Source: Capronia americana
Taxonomy: Eukaryota; Ascomycota; Eurotiomycetes; Chaetothyriales; Herpotrichiellaceae
Direction: 5' to 3'
DNA: 64,000 bases
Assembly (NCBI GenBank): GCA_016110215.1
Contig: JADWQD010000010.1
Location: forward strand, 992,001-1,056,000
Made by a program: the position numbers and the translations under genes. The notes beneath the pieces were generated by a model. The model had not been told where the DNA came from. It ran no database searches and saw nothing but the letters and a program-made list of their open reading frames with translations. Positions 9,018 through 22,400 of the stretch are shown here, one piece after another (the stretch's first letter is position 1; every line of letters begins with the position of its first letter).

Positions 9018-11791
9018 ATGGCGTCTGGCCAGGAAAATGGGTAAGTGGCCTGGAAGCGATTTGAGGCGCTACTACTATTATTCATTCTATAATTCATTCC
9101 TGACCTTGGACAGCTTTTACTCATCCGGCCAGTTCATGAACCCGGGTCCAGCTCCTCGTCCCCCAACCGACAGACCCCGACATCTCGAGCTGCAGCGCTC
9201 AAACTCGTCCATACCGACCGCCACCTTCGAATCCATGTCTATCGCCGCACCGGCGTCGCCTGCGGTCAGCACCCCCAGCGCACCCTACTTTTCCAACGGA
9301 AGCTCTCTCTCGTTGTCGACGTCTGGAAAACCCTCCGGGCCTGTTACGATCATCAAAGAAGGCCATGTGCGCTGCAAAGAAGACAAATTTCTGGCCCAAT
9401 GGAACCAGCGGTACCTCATCCTGCGTGAATTCAGGTTGGATTTTATGAAGAGCGAGAATGGGAAACTCATGCAGTCAATCCAACTGAACACTGTGACTGG
9501 GGTAACTCGGTCGGAAGAGACCCGGATGGCCTTCGAGATCACCCGCGTCGCCAACCCCAAAGATGTAGGAGGCAAGGTCATCATGCCCCGAGATCTGCCA
9601 ACTCGAACGATGACCTGTGAGGTCCGCAACGATGATGAGATCTACGATTGGATTGACAAGATATACGAGCGATGTCCTGGCATGGGGGGCGTCAGCAACC
9701 CGACCAATTTCAGCCACCGCATCCATGTTGGCTTTGACCCTCAGACCGGTGGTTTTGTGGGCCTCCCCCAAGAGTGGGAGAAACTATTGAATAACTCCGC
9801 CATTACAAGAGACGACTACAAAAAGAATCCCCAGGCTGTCATTGAAGTGTTACAGTTCGTTTCAGACCAGAAGATGCGTGAACAGCACCCCGAAATGTAT
9901 ACTCCCGGCATGGTCACACCACCGGCGAATCAACAGAATAAGCAGCTCGGATACTCGGCAGGCGGCAATACTGTTGCACCTCCGAGGCCAGCACCTCCTA
10001 CAGATGCCCAGCGGTATAATGCTAATCAGTTCATCAACAAGTACCAACAGGATGGCCCGGCCCGGACAGGAACACCCCCAGCGAAGCCTCAGCTGCAGCG
10101 GGCGCAAACAGATAAAGGATCCTATGATATGGAGGCTGACGCTGCGCGGATAAAGGCTATCGCTATGGAGGAGCAGAGAAACCGACAGATGGAAGCGGAC
10201 GCGAAGCGGGCCCGAGAGCTCGAAAGACAACAAGAGCGGGAGCGAGAAGAGGCAGAACGCATCCGCAAAGAGCAGGAAGCCTACAACGCTTCGCTACCAA
10301 AGTCCCGTCCGCCCCTGGCTCAACAGGAGGTTGGAGGCTACGCAAGCGGCCCCAACCGACAGGATCCCAGATACAATCCAGCTCGAGCGGCCCCAAGCGC
10401 TCCTCAACAGTCATCCTCGCTCAGACAGCAGCCGACCGCACAAAGACAAGCTCCTTCTGCTCCCAGCTCGCAGAAATCCATCCCTCAGTCCACCTCAGCC
10501 GGGCAGACTTCGTTACGCTCGCCAGATAGCAGAGACCGCGACCGCCAGCCATCACCAAATGCTAGATATCCACCAAATGAGCCAGCACGGAAAGACTCCG
10601 CTCCCAAGCCACAGACAAATGGAGTCAACGGACAGTCCTCAAGCCGGTCGCAAGGATCGGTACAGCAACCCAAGCCTCTGAACGTGGCTAAACAGCCACA
10701 AGCCAAGCCTGCGGCTGACCCTCGTAAAGAAGCAGAAATCGCTCTTACTGCGAAGAAGCCTGTCGAGGAGCGCGCCAAGGAGGTGCGGATGTCAAGCATG
10801 AGCGAGAGCGAGGTTATGGCCAAGCTTAAACAGGTGGTCTCCAAGGATAACCCCTTGGAGTCGTATAGCAAGCAAAAGAAGATCGGCCAAGGCGCTTCCG
10901 GGTCGGTGTACGTTGCCAGAGTCAAGGAAAGCGCCACATCGACAGTGGCACGTGAAATCTATCGTACTCACGGGCCTAAAGGTCAGGTCGCCATCAAACA
11001 GATGGATCTCCGCAATCAGCCACGGAAAGAATTGATCGTCAACGAAATTATCGTCATGAAAGACTCGAAGCACCCGAACATAGTCAATTTCCTGGATTCA
11101 TTCTTACAGGAGCAGAACAACGAACTGTGGGTGGTTATGGAGTTCATGGAAGGTGGTGCACTCACGGACATTATCGACAATAATCCGGTGATCACAGAAG
11201 ACCAGATCGCCACGATCTGCTTCGAGACATGCAAAGGACTCGCCCACCTGCACTCTCAAGACATTATCCACAGAGACATCAAGAGCGACAATGTATTGCT
11301 CGACCGCGTTGGAAATGTCAAGATTAGTAAGTTGCTGGCACGCGCCATATGATTCCCTTGCTGACCCAATGTTTCCAGCCGATTTTGGGTTCTGTGCTAA
11401 GCTCACCGAGTCGAAGAGCAAACGCGCGACAATGGTTGGCACGCCATACTGGATGGCACCTGAAGTCGTCAAACAGAAAGAATACGGCCCCAAAGTTGAC
11501 ATCTGGTCATTGGGGATTATGGCAATTGAAATGATCGAATCCGAACCCCCCTATTTGAACGAAGAGCCGCTCAAGGCTCTCTTCCTCATTGCCACCAATG
11601 GCACACCTCGGCTAAAGAACCCCAACAAACTTTCTCGGGAGTTAAAGGCATTCCTGAGTGTCTGCCTCTGCGTCGATGTTAGGAGCCGTGCGAGCGCTGA
11701 AGAACTCTTGCGCAATGACTTCATGCGCATGGGATGCAGCTTGGCCAGCCTAAGTGAACTGTTGAAATGGCGAGAGAAGGGTCGACAATAG
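9018..11791 (+). CDS. cla4: PAK-family protein kinase, Cla4 type (PH-CRIB-kinase)
   Basis: Exons are 9018-9040, 9114-11326 and 11379-11791 (introns of 73 and 52 nt with GTAAGT donors), encoding 882 aa. A PH domain (about residues 86-200, [18 protein letters not shown]) is followed by a CRIB/PBD motif ([15 protein letters not shown]). After a long Gln/Pro/Arg-rich linker comes a Ser/Thr kinase domain from about residue 590: P-loop [19 protein letters not shown] lysine, [16 protein letters not shown] restored by splicing across intron 2, and [11 protein letters not shown] plus CRIB defines the Cla4 class rather than Ste20. By homology it is a Cdc42/Rac effector controlling polarity, septation and hyphal growth at the membrane. 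Reading through intron 1 would give a false start at 9037. Confidence 0.95.
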
Positions 11792-13318
11792 TCATTCAGC
11801 ATTGAATTCTGAGTCTGATTCGAGTTGAATCCGTCTATCTCGATGAGGCTCTGGATAAAGGGTCATTGGGAGAGCATTATTCGGGCGTCGAAACGCATTT
11901 CGGTCCATACCGCATTTTGGATAGGCGCGGACCGTGTTTTCAGCACCAGCGACGAGAGTCTAGACCGGCAGAGCCAGGTTTGCGGTGGAGCAACCTGAAG
12001 TTTCGAAGAGCATTGCTGCCCAAACACTTCCACCCCAGTCGAACAAAGGAGCAGACTTGGTGCGTACGGGTAATGCAACCAGGGAGCAAGCATTGATTTC
12101 ACAGCCCCATTCCGGAGAGGGCCAGCCAAGAGAAAGAGAAAGCGAAAGATGATGATCTCTATTTACGTGTGATGAATGAATGGTAATGGATCTCTCAATT
12201 TACATGCTTGCAAACCCGTTGTGAATCTGCCCATTCAGCTTCGAACAATGGGCACGAGTGCTTGGTCGGGATATGGAGGACGTCTATGGGCATGTGGCGA
12301 TGATGGAGAGATGCAGGGAGTCAGCGCAGTGTTGTCGCGATATTGTTGGTCCTACTCAGTTCTGAGTTGAGTGACTAGTCGTGTGGATGGACGAACATCT
12401 CGTTCCGAGCAAGGGCGGCCCTATGATACCATGACTCGGATATAAGGCAGCGACTCGGGGAGCAGAAGCAGAGGTGCGGTAAGCGCACATACAGAGGGAG
12501 GGACGTAAGAAAGTCAAAACCATTCACAAGATTCTCAAATCCTCAAACTGGGTGTGTTCACAGTGACTTGCCTGCCAACGTGGCGGTGCATTTGCTGTGA
12601 TGCCGTGTCCGTTGGGTCTCGGCTACTGGAGGTCTGATAAATGCTGACGACGCCTCCCCCTTTTCTAGGCCTGCTCGAGGTGAGATGCTTATCTGTGCCC
12701 AAGTCTCGAATGGCCCCATTGGCACCAATAGGCGTCTCTCGGGCTACCGTAGGCTACACGACACGATCCGGAGGCAGATCTGCGGCCACTCAAGGGCCCC
12801 TCTAATACGAGAACAGCGCGCACAGGTACTACTCGTACGAGTACCGGAGCTGTCCTGGCTCTCACCTTATTTGCTGTTATGGCTGAAGCCTGAATTTATA
12901 CCCATAGCTGCCGCGGGACGCGCCCCTATTATTCCGTAGATATGCCAGCACGTCCTTGGCTACAGTTCAGCCGAATAAAAGCACGAGTATTTTAGACACA
13001 AGTTCGTCCGGGTCGCGGTACTCCGACTGCCGCCCAAATAAATCAGTCCAATCCACGATATCGCTCCTTTCGGTCGATGCATACATTACGTCAAGACGCT
13101 GTATCTAGTCGCAGTCGATCACATTGACCATTATCAATCACCTCGTATACATCACGGACGCTTGAGATTCGTCTTCCTCTCACTCGCTTACGACAAAATG
13201 GCGGTGCAGACACGGTAGAAGAGGGCTTCACACATCACTGGCTCCGACCGGACCCCGAGGACAATCTGTACAGACACGACCATATCCGCCGCACAGCTCC
13301 CCCCCTCCTTCACACACG
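11792..13318. other. Intergenic, no gene supported
   Basis: This 1.5-kb stretch holds the 3' flank of the kinase and the promoter of the MFS gene. The small open frames (11866-12096, 12176-12370, 12685-12939 plus) have no family features. Confidence 0.4.
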
Positions 13319-15185
13319 ATGCTGGAACCCGAAGATGCCTTTGCGGAGGAGGCGCAAGAGGAGGCCAGATTGGCAGAGGAATCGCATGGCGCAACTACAA
13401 TCAACACCCGGTTCCATGTGAGGGACGGACAAGACGACGATGACAACGAGACGAGCCCCTTGATGAGCCCTCGACAACGTCGCAAGAACCCTGTTACATA
13501 TACCAGAGCCAGAACAAGCTATGAGAGAGCCATCAATGAGCCTTGGACTGGCGCCCACGGCGCAAGCGACCTTCCCTGGTATAAGAAACCCTCGGTATGC
13601 CTGGTGTCCTCGATCGAGTCTTGCAGATGCTGATGAACTCAGATACTTTGGCTCCTGCCTGCCCTCTTCCCCTTCTCCGTTGCATTCGGCGGCATCATTG
13701 TTCCCAAGACATATCTTATCCTCGACCTCATCTGCAAGCAGTACCTCTCGGAGCAAGCATTGAGGGACCCCACCTTCAAGTTCTTGCCGGTTATCCTAGG
13801 AGAGGAGAATCCGCAATGCAGAGATCCTCACGTTCAGTCCCGAGTTGCCAACTTCAACCTCTACGTCAATCTCCTCTCCGGCGTCTTCTCCGCCATTGTC
13901 TCTCCTCATTTGGGTTCGCTTTCAGACCGTGTTGGGCGGAAAAAGGTCATGGTCTGCGCCTCTCTCGGCGCGCTCGCCTCAGAAGTCATCACCATCATTG
14001 TGGGTTCCACCGACGGTGATGTTTCCGTCTACTGGCTGCTCCTCGGCGGCTTGATCGACGGTCTTTGCGGCTCGTTCACCACTGCTCTGGCACTGGCGTT
14101 CGCATATGCCTCGGACTGCTCACCTCCGGAGCGTCGAAACGTCGCGTTTGGCTATTTCCATGGCACCCTTTTTGCCGGCATTGCAATTGGACCAGTGATG
14201 GCGGGCTACGTGATCAAGGTCACCGGGACGGTCATGGTTGTCTTCTACATTGCACTGGCATGTCAGGCATGGTTTATCGTCTTCGTGTTGTTCGCCGTGC
14301 CCGAGTCATTGTCCAAGGAGCGACAGCTGATAGCCAGGGAGAAGCGACGCTTCGCCCAAGCCGAAACCGCAGACAACTCTTGGTGGACCAACGTTAAGAA
14401 TTACAATCCCTTCGAGCCGCTGTGGGTACTGCGACCGACTGGCGTTGGTTCAAGCGCGGCGCTGCGCAAGAATTTATTCGTCCTTGCAGCCATAGACACG
14501 ATGATGTTCGGAGTTGCCATGGGGACCATGCAGATTATCATCATCTATGCAGAGTATCGCTTCGGCTGGACGGCTGTCAACGCCAGCATGTATCTCTCTG
14601 CTGTCAATGTCTGCCGCGTTATGGGCCTGGTTCTGCTCCTCCCGCTTCTGACCAGGATCTTCCGTGGACCGCAACATTTGCAATCGAAGGGCCACAAGGG
14701 CTCCGACATGCTTGACATTTGGATCATTAGGGGAGCCATTCTTTTCGACCTTCTTGGATATGTTGGCTATGCCATAGGTCCAACTGGAGCGGTCATGGTT
14801 GTCTCGGGAATGATTGCATCCCTGGGTGGCATCGGATCGCCTACGTTGCAGTCATCTCTCACCAAGCATATCCCAGCAGACCGAACAGGCCAAGTGCTGG
14901 GCGCCTCGGGTCTTCTGCACGCCCTGGCCCGTGTTGTGGCTCCGACGGTTTTCAATCTCATCTACAGCCAGACGGTGGGCATCTATGCGGGCATTGTCTT
15001 CATTTGCCTGGCTTCCATTTTTGTGATTGTTTTTGTTTTCAGTTGGTTCTTGAGACCAAATGGTACGTTTGTGCTCGACATATAAGACTTTGGTATTTCG
15101 ATGCTGACAACGTCTAGTGTTTCTCGCCGAACCATCTAGCCTCGACCTCGATGAAGATGACGACCAGGAGGATCACTCTGAATGA
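13319..15185 (+). CDS. Major facilitator superfamily transporter
   Basis: Exons are 13319-13594, 13643-15062 and 15118-15185 (introns 48 and 55 nt), giving 587 aa. An acidic N-terminal cytosolic tail of about 90 residues precedes the first membrane segment, which is rebuilt across intron 1 (WYKKPS then ILWLLPALFPF). The signature loop between TM2 and TM3 reads LSDRVGRKKVM, and several further hydrophobic helices follow with a central hydrophilic loop around LSKERQLIAREKRR. The last exon adds a short acidic tail (DLDEDDDQEDHSE). It resembles fungal YCR023C/MFSD14-like drug:H+ antiporter-type carriers; the substrate is unknown. Without intron removal the C-terminus would end prematurely at 15085. 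Confidence 0.9.
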
Positions 15186-15936
15186 TCCGAGTTGTATTTT
15201 GCCCATTCGAATATCACGCCGATTTATAGAATTTTTGCATGATTTACACGCGCTGGGGTCATTCCTGGCGAATTGAGGACGGGATGTTTGTTTTAAAGAC
15301 TATTGTAACATGGCAAGATCGTGCACGGATGGCTGTTTCCCATTGCGGCGTCACCTTTACCCCGTACATATATAGGACAGTCTACAGGACCGTCACTAGT
15401 GGCAACAGTCGCCTCAGCCACGCGGCGTTTTGAATGCTATATACTCTGTATGTAAGGAGTAGTAGCAGGAAACTACTCCTCCTTGGCCGGCTCATCGCCC
15501 TCTGGACATTCTCACCAGTCCTGAATTGAAATAAGTGAATTGCTCCTGGTATATCGATACGTATCCTTCCCAGGAAAATTCGTGATCCGGGCATAGTAGA
15601 GCCGGGCGCAACGCTATTCCATTGCGCCCTGGTTGTCGACCAATATGCATCCAGACTCGGTTCTGCCCCGGGATAAAGAGCGACTCGGACCGGTGGTATA
15701 ATAAAGTGTGACAAGAAGCTTTTCCCGGCTTGTGGGTACGAGTTCTCCGTATTGGCTCGGCGATCGCCCTTATGCAACCAGATGGGGAGGGGATGGGAGA
15801 TGCACGAGATGCTACTGTTACAGGTAACCTGGGGCGGGGGGCCTTATCAATACATCACCTCGAATTCTCCGTCTCCCCATCCAAAACAACTACAGTAACT
15901 TATGCCCTTCCCAATAGTGGCCGTCAGACCCTGGCC
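15186..15936. other. Intergenic between MFS and LtrA genes
   Basis: This stretch contains the MFS 3' flank and the promoter of the next gene. The frame of the next gene is open back to 15730, but that part shows no domain and begins with low-likelihood sequence. No other feature was seen. Confidence 0.4.
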
Positions 15937-17732
15937 ATGGCGTCGTCCACCTTGGACGACGGCATCGCTCTGTATGAACAGCCAAGTCAGACTTCCACAC
16001 CCAGTGGTAGACAACAGGATGTCGACAGAGACGACAACTCCAGGCGTGACCCTTACTCGCCCACTCTCGACAAGCAAGGTGTCTCGTTGAATTCGCAGGC
16101 TCATGCTCATGCCCATGCTCATCGACATGATTCAGCCGAGAGTGGTCATCACAGCCACGTAAGTAGGGAACTTCACCATAGAAGACGAGATGATTGAGCC
16201 TCCCGACCCCAGGTTGAAACGCGCGCAAGACACAGATATACCATTCGGCGGCCACGCGCGCTACAGTTCTCCTACCGTTCCCAGGTCATCCACGCCGGAG
16301 ACGAACATGGCGCTCCAGCACCCTTCAGCCGATCGAGCATCTCGAGTCATCTGCCCGAGGACATCGCCAAGGAGAGAGAAAGACTAGATCTGTTTGTCGA
16401 CCTGATCTGGGTGGGAATCATCGGCAATCTCTCCGAGGTCTACTCGTCGTTGGCGTTCAGGCCTGAAAACCCCGATTCTGGACTCGCCATGGTAAGAGAC
16501 AGCACCGGCGTAGAGAGACTTGCTGGATGACCAGCCTGCTGATGTTGCGATTGCTCAAGTAGGGAGTTTTCATCCTGGTTTTCCTGCCCTCTTGGCGCAT
16601 CTGGGATGCAATGCGCGAGTTCTTGAACAATTACTACATGGACGACATGGTCCAGCGGGCTTTCACCTTCTGGATCCTGGTCCTGTCGGTTTTCTACGGC
16701 AACCAATTGGCATACTTGACCGAAGACATTGATGGCACCAAGGTCTGGATCATCTCGACCTACCTTATCATTCTTGGCAGCTTCTTGACCATCGAAATGA
16801 TCTATTCCATCTTTATTGTATGGCTGCGGAAAGTTGTGTTTTTCCAATGGCTGCTGAGAGGACCCTCTGTCGGGTTATGGATCACGGCAATTAATCTGAG
16901 TGGAACGCGCGCGATCGGGCCCATTGTGGTTGCCATCTTCTGGGAATACATGTGTCCGGTCCTGCTCGATACCAGGCTGGCCGACAAGTTTACGCCGATC
17001 GAGTATAGGAAGGCACTTGATATCCATCACTTCCAGTCGCGGCTGGTCAGCTTCTTCATCATCATCCTGGGCGAAGGGGTCCTTCAACTGGTCAAAGACG
17101 GACCCTTGGGTCGACGGCTCCACGGCACGACAGGCAGCATGGTGTGGATCCTCCTGATCTACTACGAGTTCTCTTTCTTGTACTTCAACCGTGATGGCAG
17201 CCAGAAGTTCATCCCAGCAGCGACCCACAGGGGACGGAAGTCCCTAGTTTGGGTCTTCTGGCATGTTCCCCTCTTCGCTTCCATCCTGACCTTCGCGGCC
17301 AGCGTCAAGTTTATCGTTCAGCATCAGCCGAACGCACCGTTGAACTCATCCCAAGGCGTACAGGGAGAAGAAATCCCGGAGGACAAACTCCCCGACTACT
17401 TCTACCGAGCAATCTGGACCTGTGCGACCTCGCTATCTATCATAATGCTCAGCATGACAGTTCTCGCCCTGCTCGATAAATCACTGGACGAACCCGATAA
17501 GTTGAAGGTCAACAATCGATACATCCGTCTGTCTATGAGGGCGGTATTTATGGTTGTGATCTTGTGCATCCCCATCACACCACACTTGAACCCGCAGCTC
17601 TTCCTTGGGCTTGCTGCCATGATGCTGCTAATTGTGAGTCTCTGGGAGTGGAACGTCAGCCTGGACCGGGGAGGTGCACTCGTCGAACCTAAGGGTCTCA
17701 GTTCGATGCTGAGTCGAGAACTGAAATCCTAA
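15937..17732 (+). CDS. Low temperature requirement A (LtrA) domain membrane protein
   Basis: Exons are 15937-16158, 16213-16491 and 16563-17732 (introns 54 and 71 nt), giving 556 aa. The N-terminal about 75 residues are polar with a His/Ala run (AHAHAHAHRHD). The LtrA region begins at RLDLFVDLIWVGIIGNLSE at the end of exon 2 and continues through multiple membrane helices, with WRIWDAMREFLNNYY, AIFWEYMCPV, HHFQSRLVSFFIIILGEGV and a C-terminal helix pair. LtrA was named for a Listeria locus needed at low temperature; fungal members are poorly characterised and no transport activity can be stated. The join restores the full LtrA start, which is missing from the third exon alone. The start ATG at 15937 (MASSTLDDG) is the best candidate; an upstream in-frame extension exists. 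Confidence 0.9.
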
Positions 17733-18176
17733 CGCTGTCATGTAGGATTGGTCCGGTTGGGAATGAAGAGTTTTATAGATTGGTGTAATCCGAGCGGGTA
17801 TCTTTGCTGGTGGAATTTGCATGTTACAAGGGCTTTTTAGAAAGGTTCCTTCTCGAGCACTCCGAGACAGCATCCACTTATGGCAAAGAGTTTCAGGGAA
17901 AGGTAACCCATACCTGTCCCTGCTGAATCTGCTTGCTTGCCCCAGACATTGATGCGGGTGGGTCAAGAACCGAACAGAGTCGCCTGGGTAGGGCATCCTA
18001 TTAGAAACACGCCAAGGTTCCGCCCGCAAGGGATCCGAGTGGGCTATTGAGACGGTGTGCCACATGACAAAGAGTGCTGTAGGAAGCATTTCGGCCTTCT
18101 GACTTGTGGGAGTGGCTTCCTCAGACCGAAAGAGGGGCGGCCTGTGCGTATGCTAGACGGGTTCTAGAACGTCTGA
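17733..18176. other. 3' flank of the LtrA gene
   Basis: No gene seen. The minus-strand open frame 17628-18089 overlaps the end of the LtrA gene and is probably fortuitous. Confidence 0.4.
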
Positions 18177-18989
18177 TCATCTGCGTCCGAAGATCTAGGC
18201 CCGCGAAATCTGGATCTGTTGGAAAGCGATCGTACTATCTCCTCGCGGCACGATGGAGACGTTGAACACGAAGGTGATAAATATCCAAGGGTCCGCTCTG
18301 TCGATCATCGACATAGTCCCTTGCATACCATCGAAAAATGGTCGGAACCCGGAAGATTCTGCCGACAATGACCCTTCGAGCGATTCCTGACGCCATAGGA
18401 ACCATCATCTCGGCGACCGTGGACCGACTGCGCCAGAGGAATCTGACCTGCTCACGGAGCACTCAGCATGAATGCTGTCTTCCGGCTTTACTCAATGGTG
18501 CGGTGCAAAGCAACTCTCAGCGTTGAGAACACTCAACCTGCACCTGTTCATGGTCTCGGCCGACTTTTCAACAGAACAGACACCCCGAACAGGTGTGGAG
18601 GGGTTTACTGATATTGTGCAGAGCTGGGAAACTACCGGGCCGACTCCTCCAGACCACTACAGATCCTCTGCAGCCGTCTCAGCTGGAACTTCGCCCTGCT
18701 ATGCCGTATCGCCGCGGAGTGGCAGGTTCGAAACAGCAGCGAAGAGAGACTGTTCGGATCAGACCTGACTGTCATCCTCACCGAAACCCTGTGGCGAGAT
18801 GAGAACGGCCGGCGTGATGAGTGGGACCGATGCATCCAAATGGAATATCGTGATGGACTGGCAAAGTTTCTTCAGGACATTCGGGACTGCCTTCGCCCTG
18901 TTGCCAGAATGAGCATCAAAGGAGGACCAGGCGCCAATGGCGATATCTCTCCCACCGCCCCTTTGTCCAGGATAAAGCTCGAACGCTAG
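18177..18989 (+). pseudogene. Gene-like stretch broken by in-frame stops
   Basis: One reading frame is protein-like over about 270 codons but carries four in-frame stops: TGA at 18369, TAG near 18396, TGA at 18444 and TGA at 18609. The first part is hydrophilic (SSASEDLGPRNLDLLES, HTIEKWSEP). The last part is open for 125 codons to a stop at 18987-18989 and contains NFALLCRIAAEWQVRN, LTVILTETLWRDENGRRD and YRDGLAKFLQDIRDCLRP, which read as folded helical protein. I could not place introns of normal fungal length that remove all the stops. I do not recognise the family. It may be a decayed gene, or a real gene with splicing I missed. Confidence 0.35.
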
Positions 18990-19488
18990 CTGTACAAGCC
19001 AAAAGCACCGACGACTGATTGGGATAGGACGGGCACGAAGGCGCACGCAAAGGTGGACAAAATTATCGGTATCGGGTTTTTAATCTTGGGTTTCTTGTGT
19101 ACTTTATACTCTCATGAACGTGTATCGTACACACATGTTGATTTATACCGATCTTTCTCTTCCATGCCTGTCAGTAGTAGGGAGTAGAGTTTTCTTTTCT
19201 TACGATTCAAAGGCGAGAGATTCTGGAGGGGCGGGAAGGGCGTGCCGGTACGGAGGAGCAGGAATCTGGGTGGTGCAGGTGGTGCAGCTACGGAGGAGCT
19301 TTTAGACAGCGTTGCGAAGGCAATTGAATCTCCGCAGGCGGGACTTTGTGGACTTCACCATCGCATGATCATAGAACATCTACGTCTCACTTTACAACTC
19401 ACCAAGACTCCCAGAGTATTTACGTGGCCCAGATGTGCTCGCCTCGGCCGGGCTTACAGCTGGACAAAGCCAGGGGCATGACGCTGTC
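18990..19488. other. Intergenic upstream of the helical-repeat gene
   Basis: This is the probable promoter and leader of the next gene. The frame of that gene is open back to 19435, but the extension has no features. A short sequence with GGTGCAG/GGAGCAG near-repeats is seen around 19255-19300. Confidence 0.35.
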
Positions 19489-22400
19489 ATGACTCCCCCC
19501 ATCCCGTTGACCCGTCAGTCACCTATCGTCCCCTCGAAAAATGCCCTTCGAGCTCTGCGTCGTCTGGCCTTGTCCCCTTCGGTCCTGGTCGTCAGTACCA
19601 TAGGAAGCGTCTGCGGCATTGCAACCCTCAATCATGAAGTCAACCGCAGAGTCCACATGGCGGAACAAGCTCTCGAGTCAAAGCGGATTATAAGGTCCCT
19701 TTCCCACGGAAGAGGCGCTGCTCAACTGAACAATATGATCGAGGCCGCGGAGAGGGGCGAAGACTTCACTTTAGGCACGAGAGGCACTAAGAGGAGGAGG
19801 AAGAAGACGACCGCGACGCGCTCATACTCGGCTCTAGCTCTCCAAGAGCCATTTGAGCATACAGGTGACGATGTTCCACCCGGACCTCCCGTCCAGCTTG
19901 AACCCCAGCACACACAGTTCTTCCGCAAGGTTGTCCCTCGCGGTCTGACTCCGCGAGCCGGACGGCCTTCGCAAACGAAAGGGACGTCTACGCAGGGTGT
20001 GCGCAGCATGACTTTTGAGAAGATACTCCAGGCCAGCAAGACGCATCACAAAGTGCCCCATCATCGACCATTTGGCCGCCCCAAGCCCCAACAGCAAACT
20101 GAAGCTGCTAAAGCCAAAACTATACTCCAGCATTGGCTTGAGCCTGCTGAGGAGGTGGCGAATGGAGAGGAGGTGGTTGAGGTGGTTCCTCAGCAGGTCG
20201 CTGAGGCTAGAAATTCCACGCCGAACATTTCGGTTCAGTACGTCGAGCCCAAAGAACAGGGTGGAGAAAATCCCGACGGAAGAGATACAGAAATACCTCC
20301 TTTACCGGCCACGCCAGCAGACAAGGGCCAGTTTGCTCCGGCCCTGGTACCCGTAGGCTCTTCAGTTGAGCCGCCTTTACCACAAGATAACCTCCGAATG
20401 GTAGATATCCCTGATTGGACATCCAACACCAAGACTGAGGAAGTGCAAGAGCCGGTCGAGGTTTGGCGGCCCATCTCATCGAATGTTCCGGGGCAACCCG
20501 GCCGGGAGAGCCCAAACAGGGCTCCGCCGAAGCATAGAATAATACTCTTCCCAGGGCCAACCGCAACATATTTACTTCCGTACCTCGACGGCGATGAAAC
20601 TACGGATAAGCGCCTCCGAAAATGGATCAATGAAGTGCTGCCTGTCGGAGCGCAAGCCAGCATCGAGGCCGAACTAGCCGTAACGCCGAAAGACTTCGCC
20701 GACTACGCCAAAGACAGGGTAACCCACGGGAGCTTGTCCAGCCTGCGTCGCTTCATGCGAGTTGATGAGACGGCGCCAGAATGTCTCTCAGGCCGGAAAT
20801 GGCTCGCCGTCATGAGGCATTTCACCAGCCAGCACAGTACTTTAGACTGGACGATCGCTGAAGCCGTCTTCTACATCTATCAGGCCTCTTGTGGAGATCC
20901 AAGGACCCTCAACGTCCTACCCGTCTATGCGCTCATCCAGCACTTACTAGCGACCGTTCCGGCTTCCCAACGGATAGAGCAGATCCTCTTTCCCATTTCC
21001 CCGGATGACACCGCAAGCGCAGCTGAAGCTTTCGAGATGCCAATCAGGTATCTGCAATTCTACTGCGAGGGTCAGCACAGTACCTCCGAGTGCGTACGGG
21101 AGCTGGGGCAGATTCTTGACGTTACCAAACGCTGTGGGTTGGTCCCTTCCAAAGACCTCGTCATACCTGTCTTGAGAGCTCTCGTCCGCGCAAGGGACAT
21201 GGAACTGGCGGAGACGGTGCTGGAAGGACTGACATACGAGTTCGGGCCGACTGATTCTCTGGCTCTTTTCGAGCAGTATACCTTTCTCAATGCGTGCGAA
21301 GGCAACTGGATGGTCGTCGAGACCATGCTTGATAGATTTCACACTCTGAACAGGTCTAGAAGCCGACCCGTTGAGTATGGGCGCCTTTTTGAAAGGCTCC
21401 TGTCGCAACACATCACGAAGAACCAATCCACTCGGTCGTTCCACTTTACTGTTCACGCCATGAAATACGCTGGCCTGATACCAACGACCCGCGTTTCCAG
21501 GACGCTCATCTGTGCCTTCATCCGAGAAGGCCGTTACGACTTGGTTGTTGAATGGCTGCGCCTGATTAAGGGAGCATTCCCCAGAGTGAGCGCTGGGTTT
21601 GACCTTCTGCAAGGAGCATGGTTGCTCACCAACACCTTGGCGGAGACTGGCGCCAGCTGTGAAGAGATTGCCAAGGTTTGCCAGACGATTGCTCATGGGC
21701 ACCGGAAGGATCCATTCGGCCCAGCCTTCAGGGAGTTCGCAGTGGACCTCGTCAAGGCAGATTTGAGTCACAGACTATGTGCTGTCTCGGCCCATTTCCC
21801 ATCAGCGGAGGTCTCAGACGAAGAAATCCGGTCCATGACAATGGACCAGCTGCTCAAGTATGCTTACGACTTCCGTGCTGCTCCGACGACAACAAGCTCA
21901 AACGCCGTGGTTGTCGAGAGTCTTAAGAACGACCTTGCCATGCAGATATCTGCAATTGTGGACCTGGTCAAAGTGTTTCGAGGCGAGATGAAGATCTTGT
22001 TCTTTGGCATCAAGCACGAACAGGATATGCTTTTGAGAGATCGGCGCCGGATCAATCGGGTCGCACATTCGCCGCCGGTGGATATCTTTCCGGAGATCCA
22101 TAGCCACGGGCGCTCACCGGGGATAGGCAAATTGACGACGGCAGTGGTCCAACATTATGATGAACGTGACAAAGATGGACTGCCGGTCGATCACTCGATC
22201 CTCCACCACTTCATCACAAGGTTTGGCCCGGAATATCCATCAGAAGTCCTCGAGCTTGTCGAAAGGGTACATGCAAGCGGATTTGTTCAATCTCGATGCG
22301 GCGCACCTTTCGACACTGAGCTCTTCAAACAATGGTTATACCTCGTCTCAACGGGTGGATCTGTAAAGTCGGCCGTGACAGCACTGTCGGCCGTTTCCGA

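Noticed and set aside
9037..9120. ATG at 9037 as kinase start
   Set aside because: It lies at the end of exon 1 and reads through an intron with GTAAGT donor and CAG acceptor; the ATG at 9018 with splicing gives a clean N-terminus.
18600..18630. 29-nt intron removing the TGA at 18609
   Set aside because: It is shorter than any other intron in the window and below usual fungal size, and other stops would remain.
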